DNA of 64,000 nucleotides from the NCBI GenBank assembly GCA_964007475.1, contig OZ023274.1:73543303-73607302 (forward strand), in the 5' to 3' direction. Of this stretch, positions 50,801-63,089 are shown piece by piece; position 1 is the first letter of the stretch; every line of letters starts with the position of its first letter. The notes under the pieces are model-generated. The model searched no databases, was not told where the DNA came from, and saw only the letters and a list, made by a program, of their open reading frames with translations. Source of the stretch: Hybos culiciformis (lineage: Eukaryota > Arthropoda > Insecta > Diptera > Hybotidae). Both the position numbers and the translations under genes were made by a program.

Positions 50801-51735
50801 ATTTTAATTTTTAATTTAATTTTTTTTATTCTAAAGTTTGCGATACGTAAATTTTCTTGTAATTTTGCTTCATTAAATTAAAAAAAAATTCCTTTCAAGA
50901 AATCAATCATAAAATTTTTTTTTTAAATTTGTTTTAAAATACAAGTTGTAAAAATTTAAAATTTTTTCTTCATGAATTTTTTTTTTTGTAGAAAATTTTA
51001 CAAAATAATTCGGTCTTAACAGGGTTAAGACTAACAATGGGTTAAATGTATTTCGAATTATTGTGAATGTTTCAATTTTAAATGCGACTGCTTGCTTGCT
51101 TAACAATTATAAGCAGTGATCATTATAAGCAGTGATCATTCATGTTTACAGCGGTTTTAATTAAATTTCCTCCAATATAATGCAGAGTAAAAAAAAAGTG
51201 TATGAAATAAAAAAATTTTTTCTTTTCAGATTTATATTTGTTATTTTAATATTTTATTTTTATTTTATTTTTTTATTTTACAATTATATTTTTTTCTGAA
51301 TTTAATTTTTGAATAAATTCTATAAAAAAAATATAATTGTTCAACACAAAAAATGATTTTTTAATTGTTTTAAATTTTAGCTAGGGGAAAAATTAGTCGC
51401 GCCGCCGGCTGTCGCTAATTAAATTGAATTAATAAAATCTCTTTTTCAATCAATTTAACCTTTATCTTAATTTAATTTAAAAAGAACTTTTAAGTTAAAT
51501 TAAAAATTAAAAATATTTTATTTTTTATATAAATATATTTAAGTAAATTTTTAAGTAAGTTTCTACGTACCTACAAAATTTTATGCACAAGATTTTTTTT
51601 GATGTACTCACTCCACACTTTTTTTTTTTTTTTTTCAAAAATTCTTTATTAAAATAATATCAACTTCTATAATTTTTATTTTAAAAAATTTTTTAAATTG
51701 TATTGAAAAAAAAATAAAGAAAATTTTAACTTAAA
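50801..51735 (-). other. Remaining 5' leader of the BEL/Pao element
   Basis: About 935 bases of A+T-rich untranslated leader, with a 16-bp duplication (ATTATAAGCAGTGATC twice) near 51,105-51,137 and a small GC patch (GCGCCGCCGGC) near 51,400. No gene is seen. The long leader plausibly holds packaging and translation signals, which cannot be identified here. Confidence 0.5.
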
Positions 51736-51747
51736 CTCGAAGGACCA
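51736..51747 (-). promoter_or_regulatory. Primer-binding site, tRNA-Tyr type
   Basis: Directly after the 5' LTR in element orientation the sequence is TGGTCCTTCGAG. It is complementary to a tRNA 3' end of CTCGAAGGA plus CCA, which is the tail of eukaryotic tRNA-Tyr (acceptor CCTTCGA/TCGAAGG). Complementarity seems to stop after these 12 bases. Confidence 0.8.
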
Positions 51748-52057
51748 TGAACCAAATTCAAAGACTTATTTATTCAGACTGATTTTATTATATATTATTT
51801 TTATATATAATTCATAATTTTATAAGTGATATTAATTAACAGTATAATTCAGTATAATTCAATTATTCATGATTTTGTCTATATCAATTTATTGATGTAT
51901 ATGATTGCCTTTGATTTATATACTTTTCCCCTACAATCTTAACATTGTTTGTAGTTGAAAATTGGCATAGTACATTGCGTTGATATTTTATTCAAAGTTG
52001 AGGTGTTTGCATCTTAAATAATAATTTGTGTTGAAGTTGTAATATAAACCTTCAACA
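51748..52057 (-). repeat. 5' LTR of the BEL/Pao element
   Basis: 310 bases, apparently identical to the 3' LTR. In element orientation it should hold the promoter. A TATATTA-like string occurs near its start and AATAAAATATC further in, but no element is specific enough to call. Confidence 0.95.
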
Positions 52058-52059
52058 AA

Positions 52060-55000
52060 TTATAAAGGGTTATAATAAATAACTCATTTCAAGATGCTGC
52101 ATATCAGTAAAATCTGATTTAATTTAGTTTAAAGCAAATTGATTTTTGAGCTTTCAAATATAGTCTGAAATATATTAACCATTTGCTATTTTAGCAAACC
52201 TAACTACATCTCTGACTTCAATTTATGTAAATACAAGATTTATTTGATTTTAAATAAAAGCAAGACATTGAATTGAATTGAATAAAATTTCCTTTGATTC
52301 TATTCATATTATGGGATCAAGGTTTTGTTTGTTACATTAACTTGAAATATAAATTGCATGCACAAACATTAGTTTTATGTTTTATGTATGAAAATTTAAT
52401 GATTGTAAATATATTCATCTACATATACACCGTGTGCTTTATTAAAAATATAAATTCGGAAAAATGTATGGAAACATAATGTTGCGCATTTAATATTATA
52501 AGCTTTGTATAAACTGATGTCGAGATTAAGGCATTCTCTTCATTAACTATGGTTTAAAAAGTAGATGAGTCCTAAAGAAAACAAAAGTATAAAATATTTA
52601 ATTCCTTTTTCTGCAATTTTGTTATTTCTATAATTTAAAAAACAAGTTGAAGTAAAATACAAATATGAGTTATGACCAGTTGAATCTTAAATCTAACGGC
52701 TACACATTCTAACTACACACTTTATCAGCCTCGATTACCTATTATATACTATTGTCCAGCTTTTAAAAATCGGTATTTCAAAAATGTTGTAATTTCCGGC
52801 TTAATTTTAAAATTGAGGAAAAAATATGTTATGATGCTGCATAGTTTTGATAAATTAAATTCTTGTATAATAAGTTTCATAAAACATCAAAATGTAAAAA
52901 TAATATTTTTTTTATTACAAATAAAAAATAAACAATCCTTATCAAATAATGATATTATTTAATATCATTAAATTACCAGCTTTTAAAATTTCCACACCTC
53001 TTTTCACCAACACAAAAAAAAACCAAAGAAACCAACAGAACTTGTTGTGTTAATAACTTGCTACTGTTAATTAATCATTTCTTATGTAATTTTTTTTTTT
53101 GCATTACTTAATTAATTTTTTTTTTGGGTGATAATTACATTGACAATTAAATTAAAAAAAAAAAGGAATTTACAAAAATAATTTACCACCCATAAATTTA
53201 TGAATTCGAATTCAAACCAATTGAATTTGGTAAATCATCATTAATGCAAGCGAGCTTGCAAACTATAAATACATATATATAATATATTCAATTTTGTAAA
53301 AATGCAATGAAAAAATAATAACTGAATAATATCTGAACTGATTAAAATCAATCAATGCACCTTTCAAGAATATTAATTTCATTCCATCATAATTAATTCG
53401 ATATTTTCTTTTGTTTTGAAGTTTGTATGGCATATAAAAGCGCCTTTTGCTCACCCAAAATTGTAATTGAATGCCTAAAGCACATTTTATGTCTTACCAA
53501 AAAAAACGTGACGGATTCATATATGTTTCTTTATTTTTGTTAAATCAATGTGACATGATTAGGAAAAGGTTGTTTAAATACATATTATATATTTTGTACC
53601 GTAGAAGAAGTACTACCAGCAAAATTTTTTTATTAGACACTAATAAAAGATCGAAAATACATTATTCCTATGAATGCGAATAAGTATGATCACTGTTTAT
53701 TCCTGGCAGACCTTAATGTCCTAAATAAACTGTCAGTTGTGGTACGAAATAATGAACTTTTGATTCGCACAATGACGTCAGTCGTAATTGATGACTAACC
53801 TTACACTATTGCTATCTTGTGAGACCTTATTCCATAACTTTTCTGCAATATTTTATGTGCATGCAGACAAAATGTTATTAAATTACGTCATATTCAATAA
53901 CTTTATTTATTTACTACGGCAGTAAAAAAACTAAAATGGTATAAAAGAAAATATATTAAATAATATTTTTAATAGTTCTGTTTTTATGAAAAAAGTCGGC
54001 TTTTTTTTCAGATATTCCAATTTAATCGAAAAAAATAATAATAATAATTGTAAAATATTATTAAATTAATTCATGAAACTATTGATTTAAATTAAATGAA
54101 AGTTTTCAAATTATATTAACTATATTTATATTTATAATTAAAATGAAAGGTGTCTTGAACTAAATTGCTAAATATTTTTAGATTTAATGCTATTAAATAT
54201 ACTCAAACTGACTTGGACTTTTTTTTAGTTTAAGTTTTTGTTCATCTCATCGAAGTTAGAAAGCTTTAAAACTTGATTACACCATTCAAATCACAAAAAG
54301 ATAAAGATAAAAAATTTTAGATTTTGAGTAAAATGTAAGTTTAACCAGGACACCTACAATTCATATTGAAAGCAGATGCCTATCCCAGTCAAATAAATAT
54401 TTTTTACTTAAAAAAATATGAACGAAAGTTGAAAATACAAAAAATAAAAAAAAATTGAAGAATTTGGTTTATCAAACTCACAACTCACAATATTATCAAA
54501 ATAAACATTTTATAATAATATTTAAGAATTAAAACGTACCCAATTTCAAGGTTATTGGAATTCCTAAAAATATTTTTGTATTTTTATTATAAATTATTTA
54601 TTTGAATTAAAATTCATAATAAGTTTATTTACTGAAGACAACAAGCATAATAAATTTTTGAATCATCACCTAACACCACCACCCGCTTATTATGCTGATG
54701 ATGGAAATAAATTTCAATTGTTATGTAATATTTCCCACAAAAAATAAATAATTTGTAACCTATTTAAGAAAAAGCATTTTAAGTTCGAATAAACACAGGA
54801 CTATCACAATCTTTTTTTACCAAATTTTCTTAAGTACTTTTTTAATACTTGTTTTGTGCGGTAAATTTTTACATGATTCTCTAAATAAGATTAAAATTTT
54901 CTTTTGATTAGTTTTTTATCGCCAAATGCTCAACTTGTACATTTAAAAAACTGTCTATACTATATTTGTCTGTGCTTAATTTGATTAACAAAATAATTTG

Positions 55001-58000
55001 AATTTTCTATTTTTTTATATACTATAAGACTTTTATCTTCATAAAATATATTTTCTAATATTTCACCATATATCTTTATGTGATATTTGTTTCGAAATCT
55101 AGTAACATTCCAAATGCAATAATTAAAACTGTCTTGAATTAGAAATACAAAACTAATGAATATTATTGTTAAGGAATTACATGAAATATTTATATACCCA
55201 CTTATATATATCTCAAAAATTCCAATACTTCTTCGACTTTTTCTTACAGAAAAAAACTACCATAACAAAACTGATAATTTCTAAAAATAACACAAAAAAT
55301 TGCATAAAAATTGCCAAAATATGCTAATAAAACATAGAAAAAGTAAACATAACTTAAAAGAGCTAAAAAAACAAAATATAATGATGAACTTATTATCCAA
55401 AAAAAAAAAATTAAAACTAAACATAAATGAACTTTTATAGAAAGAAGTTACAAAATTTATACGTATTTCCCATAATTTAAAACAAAATGCGTTATAATTT
55501 TTCGTCTACTAAACATATTAATTTTGAATGAACTTTACTTCTGACATTATGTGAAGTAAAAATGATAATGATATTAATAAATATAAAAAAAAATACATTT
55601 TAAAAACAAAATTTGGGGAAATAAAAATTTTCCGGTTTACTTTTTATTTTTATGGCCTGCATGGTAATTACTAAAGATGACTGGTTGATTTCAACTGACC
55701 AGACGTAATAATATTGAAGTTTTATAACACTTTTAAAGCAATTTTTTAGACTTGGAAAATTCTTATATCATTTCCTTCTATCTTAAATTTCTGTTTTATA
55801 TATTTTAAAGTTGCGACATATTTCTCATTGCAATTATTTAAAAAAGTAATAACAATTATTAAATAAAAATTTCTAAAAGCATACAATTGTTTTCATTAAT
55901 TCTCTTTAAATCGCGGAATATTCATGTCAAGAAGTACATAATTGAAAATAAGAAAAATACATACATCTTTTATCAAAATGAAACTATGAGACTCTGATGA
56001 AACTATGTCTCTAAAATATACGCTGTAGCTCCAATATGTGTAGAAGATACTCATTTTTTAAATAATCAATTATGTTATCAAAACTTAATTCAGAAGCAAA
56101 ATGTTTTACATAATTTCATGCTAAAATGTAAGATATACAATCCATAGCTAAAAATAATAACTATTATTTCTCATCAAATTTACATCTTGATAACAAAATA
56201 ATGAATTATTAAAACTATAATTTAATTTTGTATAATAATAGTATATGATTTTCTTTATTATTATAGAAGCGGCAATATAAAAGTGAAAAATAAAAGAAAC
56301 ACATATTTTACAATAAAACACATCTTCAACAACATGCTCATTTACATTATGTTTATGAGAATCAAACAATCATCTTAATTTTTGACAGCTTTATTGGGTA
56401 TTATTAAAAATATTAAAAAAATTTCATATCAAATTTCAAAATAGTATCAGGAATAACTATTTTTGGAATAAAGCAATTTTGAAAATTAAGCGACAAAATT
56501 TAAAGAATTGATAAACTAATTAATAACTTTACAAGTCTAAAAATAAGAGTTTACGATAGCTATGGTTGTATAAAAACGAAAAAGGAATTTTATAGATAGA
56601 AAAATTCTTTAAAATCTATAACTAACAATTATTCATCTTGAAGTTGAATCATTTTCAATTGTTTATGGACTATTACTTACTATAACACAAAGGTTACACT
56701 GATTATATCTTTTTTTGCAACAAACGTTTTCTTGAATTTAAATTATCGTAAAAAAATTAAAAAGAAATAATTATTGTACTCGGATAAAAGCTTTATGTTT
56801 TATTAAATTTACAAATAAATGAATAAATCTATCATTTCATTTTTTTTCATCACACCCATTTAAAGTTTTAATTAATTTTTCAACTTAACATGCATTTTTC
56901 TTTCTGAAAAAATGAAATTAGGAAGTAATTTGAATTTTATTATTTTTCTGCATACACAACTTGTTATATTTTTGACAAAGAAATAGAAATTTTTTTTTGT
57001 AGTTTCATAAAAGGATTTATTACTGGAACAATTCGAGTAAATGGATTTTATGTAAAAACTAATCACTTCTTTTTTTTTTTTGATAAACGAAAATGTATCT
57101 TTGCAGTTTTTCTTTTCGTGGATGATTGAAAAACTAACCTTTGTATTTCCACCATTTCAGTGCACATCATCAGTTTTACTTCTTATTCAAATTCAACGAG
57201 GTACTGTTAAGGAAATTCACATTCGCAAATGGAAAATAATTTAAGGTTTTCCTAGTAAATGAAGTGTGTGTGTACCAAATTTATCATATATGTATATCAC
57301 AAAATCATGATATCTACGTTCATGATAAAACATTTTTTCCTCATAGCCTTTTTGTGCTATTTTTATTATTGTTGTTCAATTCACCTACCGGAATTCGCTT
57401 TGTTTTTCCTGATAAAGATAGTAGGTACTATGTAAATAAATTTTAATTAACGTGTTTGACTTAAGTAATACATTTTTTTTTGTTAACTTAAAGTAACATT
57501 TCCACATTGAATTCAAAATGCATTCATGTGAGCAAAAAAAAAAAATTAAAATTACACGATGACCAAAAGATGAGAAAAAACCTCCTTTTAAATAATAAAT
57601 TTCTTAGCTGGACACTTTTTTATTTGAAATTTTTAATATATAAAAAAAAAACAATTTAAATTTATTTTTATTATGAAATAATCAAAAGTAAAAGTGGTTG
57701 AACCAGTAGAAATTGCTCGACTATGAGATTATCATTTGGGCAGTAAGTTGTATTATTCACATAAAATAAAAATGATGAATAAATAATCGTGATAAATTTG
57801 TCGTATTTTTTGTTTACATATAATTTGAAAAGCGGTTCAATATTTATTTTCTTTTATATAAACTTGATTTTCCTTCCTGGTTAGAGAATATCAACAAAAT
57901 CATCAGGGTCAGGGTGATAAAATTAATTAAAGGCATTATAAATCATTAATTGCGAAAAATGAAATTATTGTCATTAAAGGGAAAAGTTGTTTGTGACATT

Positions 58001-58515
58001 GGTCGTAAATATTTGATTTGCATAGATTTGGAAAGAACTACTCTTAATATATAGAAATCAATAAAATGTTAAAATAAAATTTTAAAATAACAAAATTTGA
58101 ATTAGAAAACATTTAGTTCATAATAAAATTTTGCCCTTACTAAATATTTATTCCATATAACTAAACGATTAAAAAGTTTGAATTTAACACAAAACTTATT
58201 TAAAATTAACATTTTATTAAAATGGGCAAGTTGAATTCAAATATAAATTGAACCCATATCACCATATGCTCTATTTAGGACGACTACATTACGTCTATTC
58301 CCGACTACCGGCGTCGTCTTTAGCAAAATATTTTCTAAAAGTTAGTTCTTAAAATTTCTTCTAAATATTTTTCAATGTCAAACTTTTAATTGATTAACTA
58401 ATAACTATATTTACCTAAGTAAATAGTTTTTTTCCACTTTGAAGAAACTTAATGGAATGGAAATCTATCTAATATAAACAACAACAAAAATGGATAGTAT
58501 TAATTAGCAGTAATT
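52060..58515. other. Non-coding A+T-rich DNA
   Basis: No gene is supported. Notable short items are a full CRE-type palindrome at 53,773 and GC-richer patches at 53,700-53,830 and 58,255-58,330. A possible acceptor at 57,160 is followed by 27 open codons, too little to call an exon. Confidence 0.45.
53773..53780. promoter_or_regulatory. CRE-like palindrome TGACGTCA
   Basis: An exact match to the CREB/ATF consensus, followed within 20 bases by ATGACTAA (AP-1-like), in a patch less A+T-rich than its surroundings. No promoter or exon is identified nearby, so function is only a possibility. Confidence 0.2.
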
Positions 58516-58520
58516 TAATA

Positions 58521-58590
58521 TATTAGTTGAGTTGGAGGTGTATCTTAACATCACTGCTCTTCAAGGCAATAAATTGCCATGAAAACTTTA
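58521..58590 (-). mobile_element. Severely 5'-truncated LINE copy (3' tail only)
   Basis: 70 bases match the terminal 3' end of the LINE at 16,177-16,246 with three mismatches (67/70), including the GGCAAT-AA-ATTGCC stem-loop at 58,565-58,578. Similarity ends abruptly on both sides. On the high-coordinate side this is the truncation point of reverse transcription; on the low side it is the true 3' end, which supports the end assigned to the larger copy. Confidence 0.85.
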
Positions 58591-58594
58591 GAAT

Positions 58595-61500
58595 AACTAA
58601 TTCCTAAGAGTTCATGTTCAATGAATTTAATCTTATTACGGATGTTAAATAATTAACTCTTTGCTCGTTTTATTGAAAAATATTAAAAAATTTAGGAATT
58701 TTATTAAAAAATTTTGAAACCATTTTCATCTTAAAACATATAGTGATAGTGAAAATTTTTATCCTAAGCGGAAATAAATTTTACTGATAAGTAAAATAAA
58801 TAAAAATTTTATCTGATTTATTATTGCGCAAAAAACAACAAAATATTATATCTTTTCATTTTTCAAATTACATCAATATGTCTCTATGTAATAACTTAAG
58901 CCACTACACTATATTTGCACAATTTTGCACGATGATATGTTTTATTTCTTCAAATTCAATTATATTTTCAAATAATCTTTTTTATATACTATACACATAG
59001 CATATTTTTTTTTAAATTTATTATTATACATATTTTTGTTTTTGTCATTCCGAATTGCATGATTTTTTTTTTTTTTACAAAAATCTCTTAATGAATAAAA
59101 AAATGCAGAAATCATAAACAAAACTGCTTTGAATTATTTACAACAAGATTATAAAATAAAAAAAGAATTTTGTTATTTTTGTTTTTGCTGAATAAACTTG
59201 AATCAAATCTTTTCCGCAATTATTAGTTGCTTTTGATCCAGTTTAAGAAAATGATTAAAATAAATGGATCGGGCTGTCTATTTAAATTAATTGAATTTCA
59301 AATTATTTCTAAAGAATTCAGTAGTTTGTCAAAATTGTAACTAAATTAATGTATTTAAATTCAATAATAACTTTTAGTCTTTAGTAGCAATTTTTCTAAT
59401 TGTAGCGCATCAGTTTGACTTAAATATTTCTCTTTTCATCATATCCTCTTACCCAGAAAATATATTATTCAGTGGTTGAATCAACAAAAATTAAATAAAA
59501 GCGGTCGTATATTTCCAATCTATTTTGTATTTGAAGAAGTCTTGAGCACAGCATCAACAAATAACAGAGCTTGTACATCGATATGAAATAAAATATTACA
59601 ATATAATGATGTATTTATAGACATTCAGATTGAAAGGCAACTCTTGAAACCATGCCTTAAAATTACTTTATACAAATAAATATAATAAACATTCCTATAA
59701 TTTATTTAAATTTGTGATTAAGGTTCATGCATTATGTAGATAGAATTACTAAACGCATACGAATATAAAAATCAAATTGTGATATTCATATATGTATAAT
59801 TCGATCTTTTATTTAAAAATCAAATTTATTGATTGCCAAGAGCAATGCCACTATATATGTATTTCTACATTGAGTTATACCAGAAGTACTTTAAATTAAT
59901 TTTTTGCTATAATACTTCTTTTTTTTTTGTCTTATTATTATTAAATCGAGTTTGAAATACCAAAAGTAGATAAATAAAAAAAAAATTTTCATCGAGCGCA
60001 CTTATATATATATATTTGTGAACATATATATATATATATTCATCTAATAAATCCTACAATTTTTATAGATAACATTAACCATAAAAATTAAGATGGGAAA
60101 AGTTATAAAAAATTACATAAGTTTGAAAAATTTTGTGATATTGTTACCAAGAAATTATGAACACATTTTAATTATAAATATTTTTGTTTCGTCTCATTAT
60201 GCCTAACTCCTCAGTGTTAGGAATCAAGAGTTATTGAACATCAAAAGCATTACATACATATTTTTCGTTTATGTATCAACGTGATTTTACTTATCGATTT
60301 CGGAGTAACCGTGGCACGTTAAATAATGATATAATTCGGATCTCTCATTTAACACTTGCTTTTATAAACTCAACGTAAAATATGTGAGATGTAAGTATTA
60401 TAAGGTATTATTCGTATATAAAAAATAAATGTTAGTTACTATAGAATTATTTATGTATATGTCGTCAGCTTATAAAATTTATATGTACATTACTTAATTT
60501 TCAGTAATTGAAAAAAATCTAAATTTTGAAAAGGCACTGCAACAAACCAATTATATTACCAATTCATTCAATTGTTTTTTGAAGGCTAATATAATTTTTT
60601 TTAAGATTCCTCCGAATTGAAAATGAAAAAGAAAAAAGTCAACAGTGATATAGTTCAACTAATCGTATAAGAAAATTTTGAAATTGTATCCAAAAGGAAA
60701 TATTATGTACGCTGTTGTAATCATATGCATTAAATACAACAAAAAACAAAATAAAAGCGTCTGTTCAATTTTTGTGTATACAGTTTAGGATGAAAGCGAA
60801 AGTTTTGATACATTTAATGCTTTCAGGAAAGGAATTTTCATAATATAAATATTTTTTTTTTTATCTGATATGATCAAGTTTAAGGTACTTTATTATGAAA
60901 CAAGTTAAAATAAGTCCATTTTTAAATATTTTTATATCAGTTTTTTTATTTTTTTTCATTTTTCATTACTTAATACTTACTTTCGACTATGTTGGATCAT
61001 TAAAATGTATGCAATTAAACAGTTCATTTGTAAAAAATGTTATAATTATTCTAGTAATTTTTTTTTTTTCAATTATTAGTTACAATGTAAGCGTCAACAT
61101 AATTGAATTTAATTCAACTATTTAAAAGAAACTATACGAATTTATAAATCTATGAATTTAAAAGATAAATATAATTTTATGACTTATTGCTTTAATAAGA
61201 TTCAAAGCTAAATTTTCTTTGTTGATTTCAAATATATTCCCATTATTAAGAAACCTTTATGACGGGGACCTTGAAAAAAAAGTATTTAAATTGTTCAAAA
61301 TTTATAGTTGGTAAATATGATATTTTAATTATTTGTTCAAACAAAAAACCCAAACGATCCTGACAAACTGAATGAAATAATAAATGTAGTTTAATAATTT
61401 GCAAAAGTACTTTTTAAATTTACATATTCATTTCTGCTTATTTAATTTATTTTATTAAAAAACAAAACAATCCTTTCACTTTTAATTTGAACAGATTTTT

Positions 61501-62820
61501 TTAATTTTTTTTTCTATATTTAAATATTATTAACTACTGTACACTAAAGTTTATACATCCGTTTAATGTAAAACAAGAATAACTTTCAGTCTTTAAAATA
61601 TTGTCCAGCTATATTAAGTTTTTAATAAATTCTCCTGAAATTTTTATTAAAATTATGAATAAAAATATTTTTTTTTATCATATTTAGTAGTTGTATAATT
61701 GAGAAATATGATAGTTACCAATACATAATATGTAAATTTTTACCATTTACTTTTATGTGCATTTCTTCAAAAAATGTATGAGAATTCGAAAATATCTTTT
61801 ATAAAATAAGATTTTGTACAATATAACATTAAACTTTAACAGATTATGTAGAGTTCTTTAACTCTTCTTTGATACGAATTATTCCTAGATAAATATTAGT
61901 AAATAACAAGTTTTATGTAAATCATTGCCAAAACAAAAGAGTTCAATTCATAAAAGCCACGAACCTGATTTTGATCATTGATTTTGGAACTTTTCTATTC
62001 TATTCTATTGTACATTGATTTTTTGATTTGATTTGTTTGTAATTTGTGATTAAATTAAAATGTTAGAGCTTAGAAAATTAAATAGCAGGGACGATCTGAA
62101 TTTTTTTTACTAAATATGATGGCACTGGTGGATATATATTCTAAGTACATATACATATATTTCATGAATATATTTTTTAATTTTTTTAAATAATTTCCCA
62201 AAATTTGAAAAAAAAAACTCACTAATGCAAATAAGAATAAATTATAATTGTAGATGATTCAAATAACATAACTCCAAATAATATTTTGAATAAAATTAAA
62301 GCCTACATTATTTCAAAATATAATTTTAAAATTTATAGCTATAACTACATATATAGCTAATTTGAAACAATTTGTACAATTTAAGTCATATAATGTATCA
62401 GAGAAAATTTCCAGGCGTCAAAATAAAATAAAATAGACTTTTTTGCAGAAATTATTATATAATATTTCTATATTTGCAGAAAACTTGTTTCTTTTTTTAA
62501 TTTAATAATTTATTTACAAGAAAATTTACCCGCTTATTGTTAGTTTGTTTGCGGTGTGCAATTCTCTCACCTCTGTTATCAGTATTTGTTATGTTGACGA
62601 GCATAAATTTTAAAATCACGCAAAATTGCGCGCTTTCAAATTCCCAAGGTGAGAGAAATTTTATTTTGAATCAGTTCAAATTAAAAGTTTAAAATACACA
62701 TAAAAGCTTTCTTTTTAATGATTATCTCTTTTAAAATAAAATGTTCATGCTTTAAGCATAAGGTAAAATTACATTATTTTGAATTAATAGTCTGATACCA
62801 ATAGTTTTTAATTTTTTTAG
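58595..62820. other. Non-coding A+T-rich DNA
   Basis: No gene is supported. TA microsatellites flank 60,001-60,040. An 11-bp inverted pair (TTCTCTCACCT at 62,562 and AGGTGAGAGAA at 62,647) surrounds a patch with GCGCGC near 62,628. A 76-codon frame at 60,895 is hydrophobic but chance-like. Confidence 0.45.
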
Positions 62821-63066
62821 GTAAATAAGCTGTCGTCAGAGTATTTTACAGCTTCTTTGCATTCAGATACACTATTAGAGCGTACTGAATACTTGAATGC
62901 AATGTCTATTTCAAAATCTGAAATTCACAGTAAATTTTGGAACTTGCTCTTAAGATGCATTGCCCGGATTTGTATTTATAATATATGTCCATTTAGAGAG
63001 CAACTCTTTAAGCCAAATCTTGCCCTTTTTTTAAAATGTTTTGCTTTTTTTTTAAATTTTTTATGA
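62821..63066 (+). CDS. Candidate terminal exon, unknown protein
   Basis: A T-rich tract ending TTTTTTTAG at 62,820 is followed by 81 open codons (V-N-K-L-S-S-E-Y-F-T...), with TGA at 63,064. AATAAA lies shortly after, near 63,081. The frame opens exactly at the putative acceptor and has no early ATG, which fits a last exon better than a standalone gene. The first two thirds have a more protein-like mix (S, E, R, T, D) than other chance frames; the end is Phe-rich and may be fortuitous. There is no recognised domain and no upstream exon was identified. It could easily be chance. Confidence 0.2.
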   Translation, partial: VNKLSSEYFTASLHSDTLLERTEYLNAMSISKSEIHSKFWNLLLRCIARICIYNICPFREQLFKPNLALFLKCFAFFLNFL

Positions 63067-63089
63067 AAAAAAATATATAATAATAAATG

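Larger units (their letters stand above)
43660..52057 (-). mobile_element. Complete BEL/Pao LTR retrotransposon
   Basis: The element is 8.4 kb and reads on the minus strand: 5' LTR (51,748-52,057), primer-binding site, long leader with tandem repeats, one Gag-Pol frame, polypurine tract, 3' LTR (43,660-43,969). LTRs begin TGTTGAAGG and end TTGGTTCA in element orientation, and I see no difference between them over 310 bases. Gag-Pol is uninterrupted, so the copy appears young and structurally complete. There is no envelope-like frame. The flanks (ATTAAT before 43,660 and AATTAT after 52,057) share only AAT directly at the junctions, so the 4-5 bp duplication usual for this superfamily is not obvious. 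Confidence 0.95.

Noticed and set aside
57161..57244. Exon of 27 codons after a TTTCAG acceptor
   Set aside because: Too short, no recognised residues, and no partner exons; such acceptors are frequent by chance here.
60895..61125. 76-codon frame with two hydrophobic stretches, resembling a small membrane protein
   Set aside because: Composition is what chance gives in T-rich DNA (Phe/Ile/Leu/Val); no promoter, splice or homology support.
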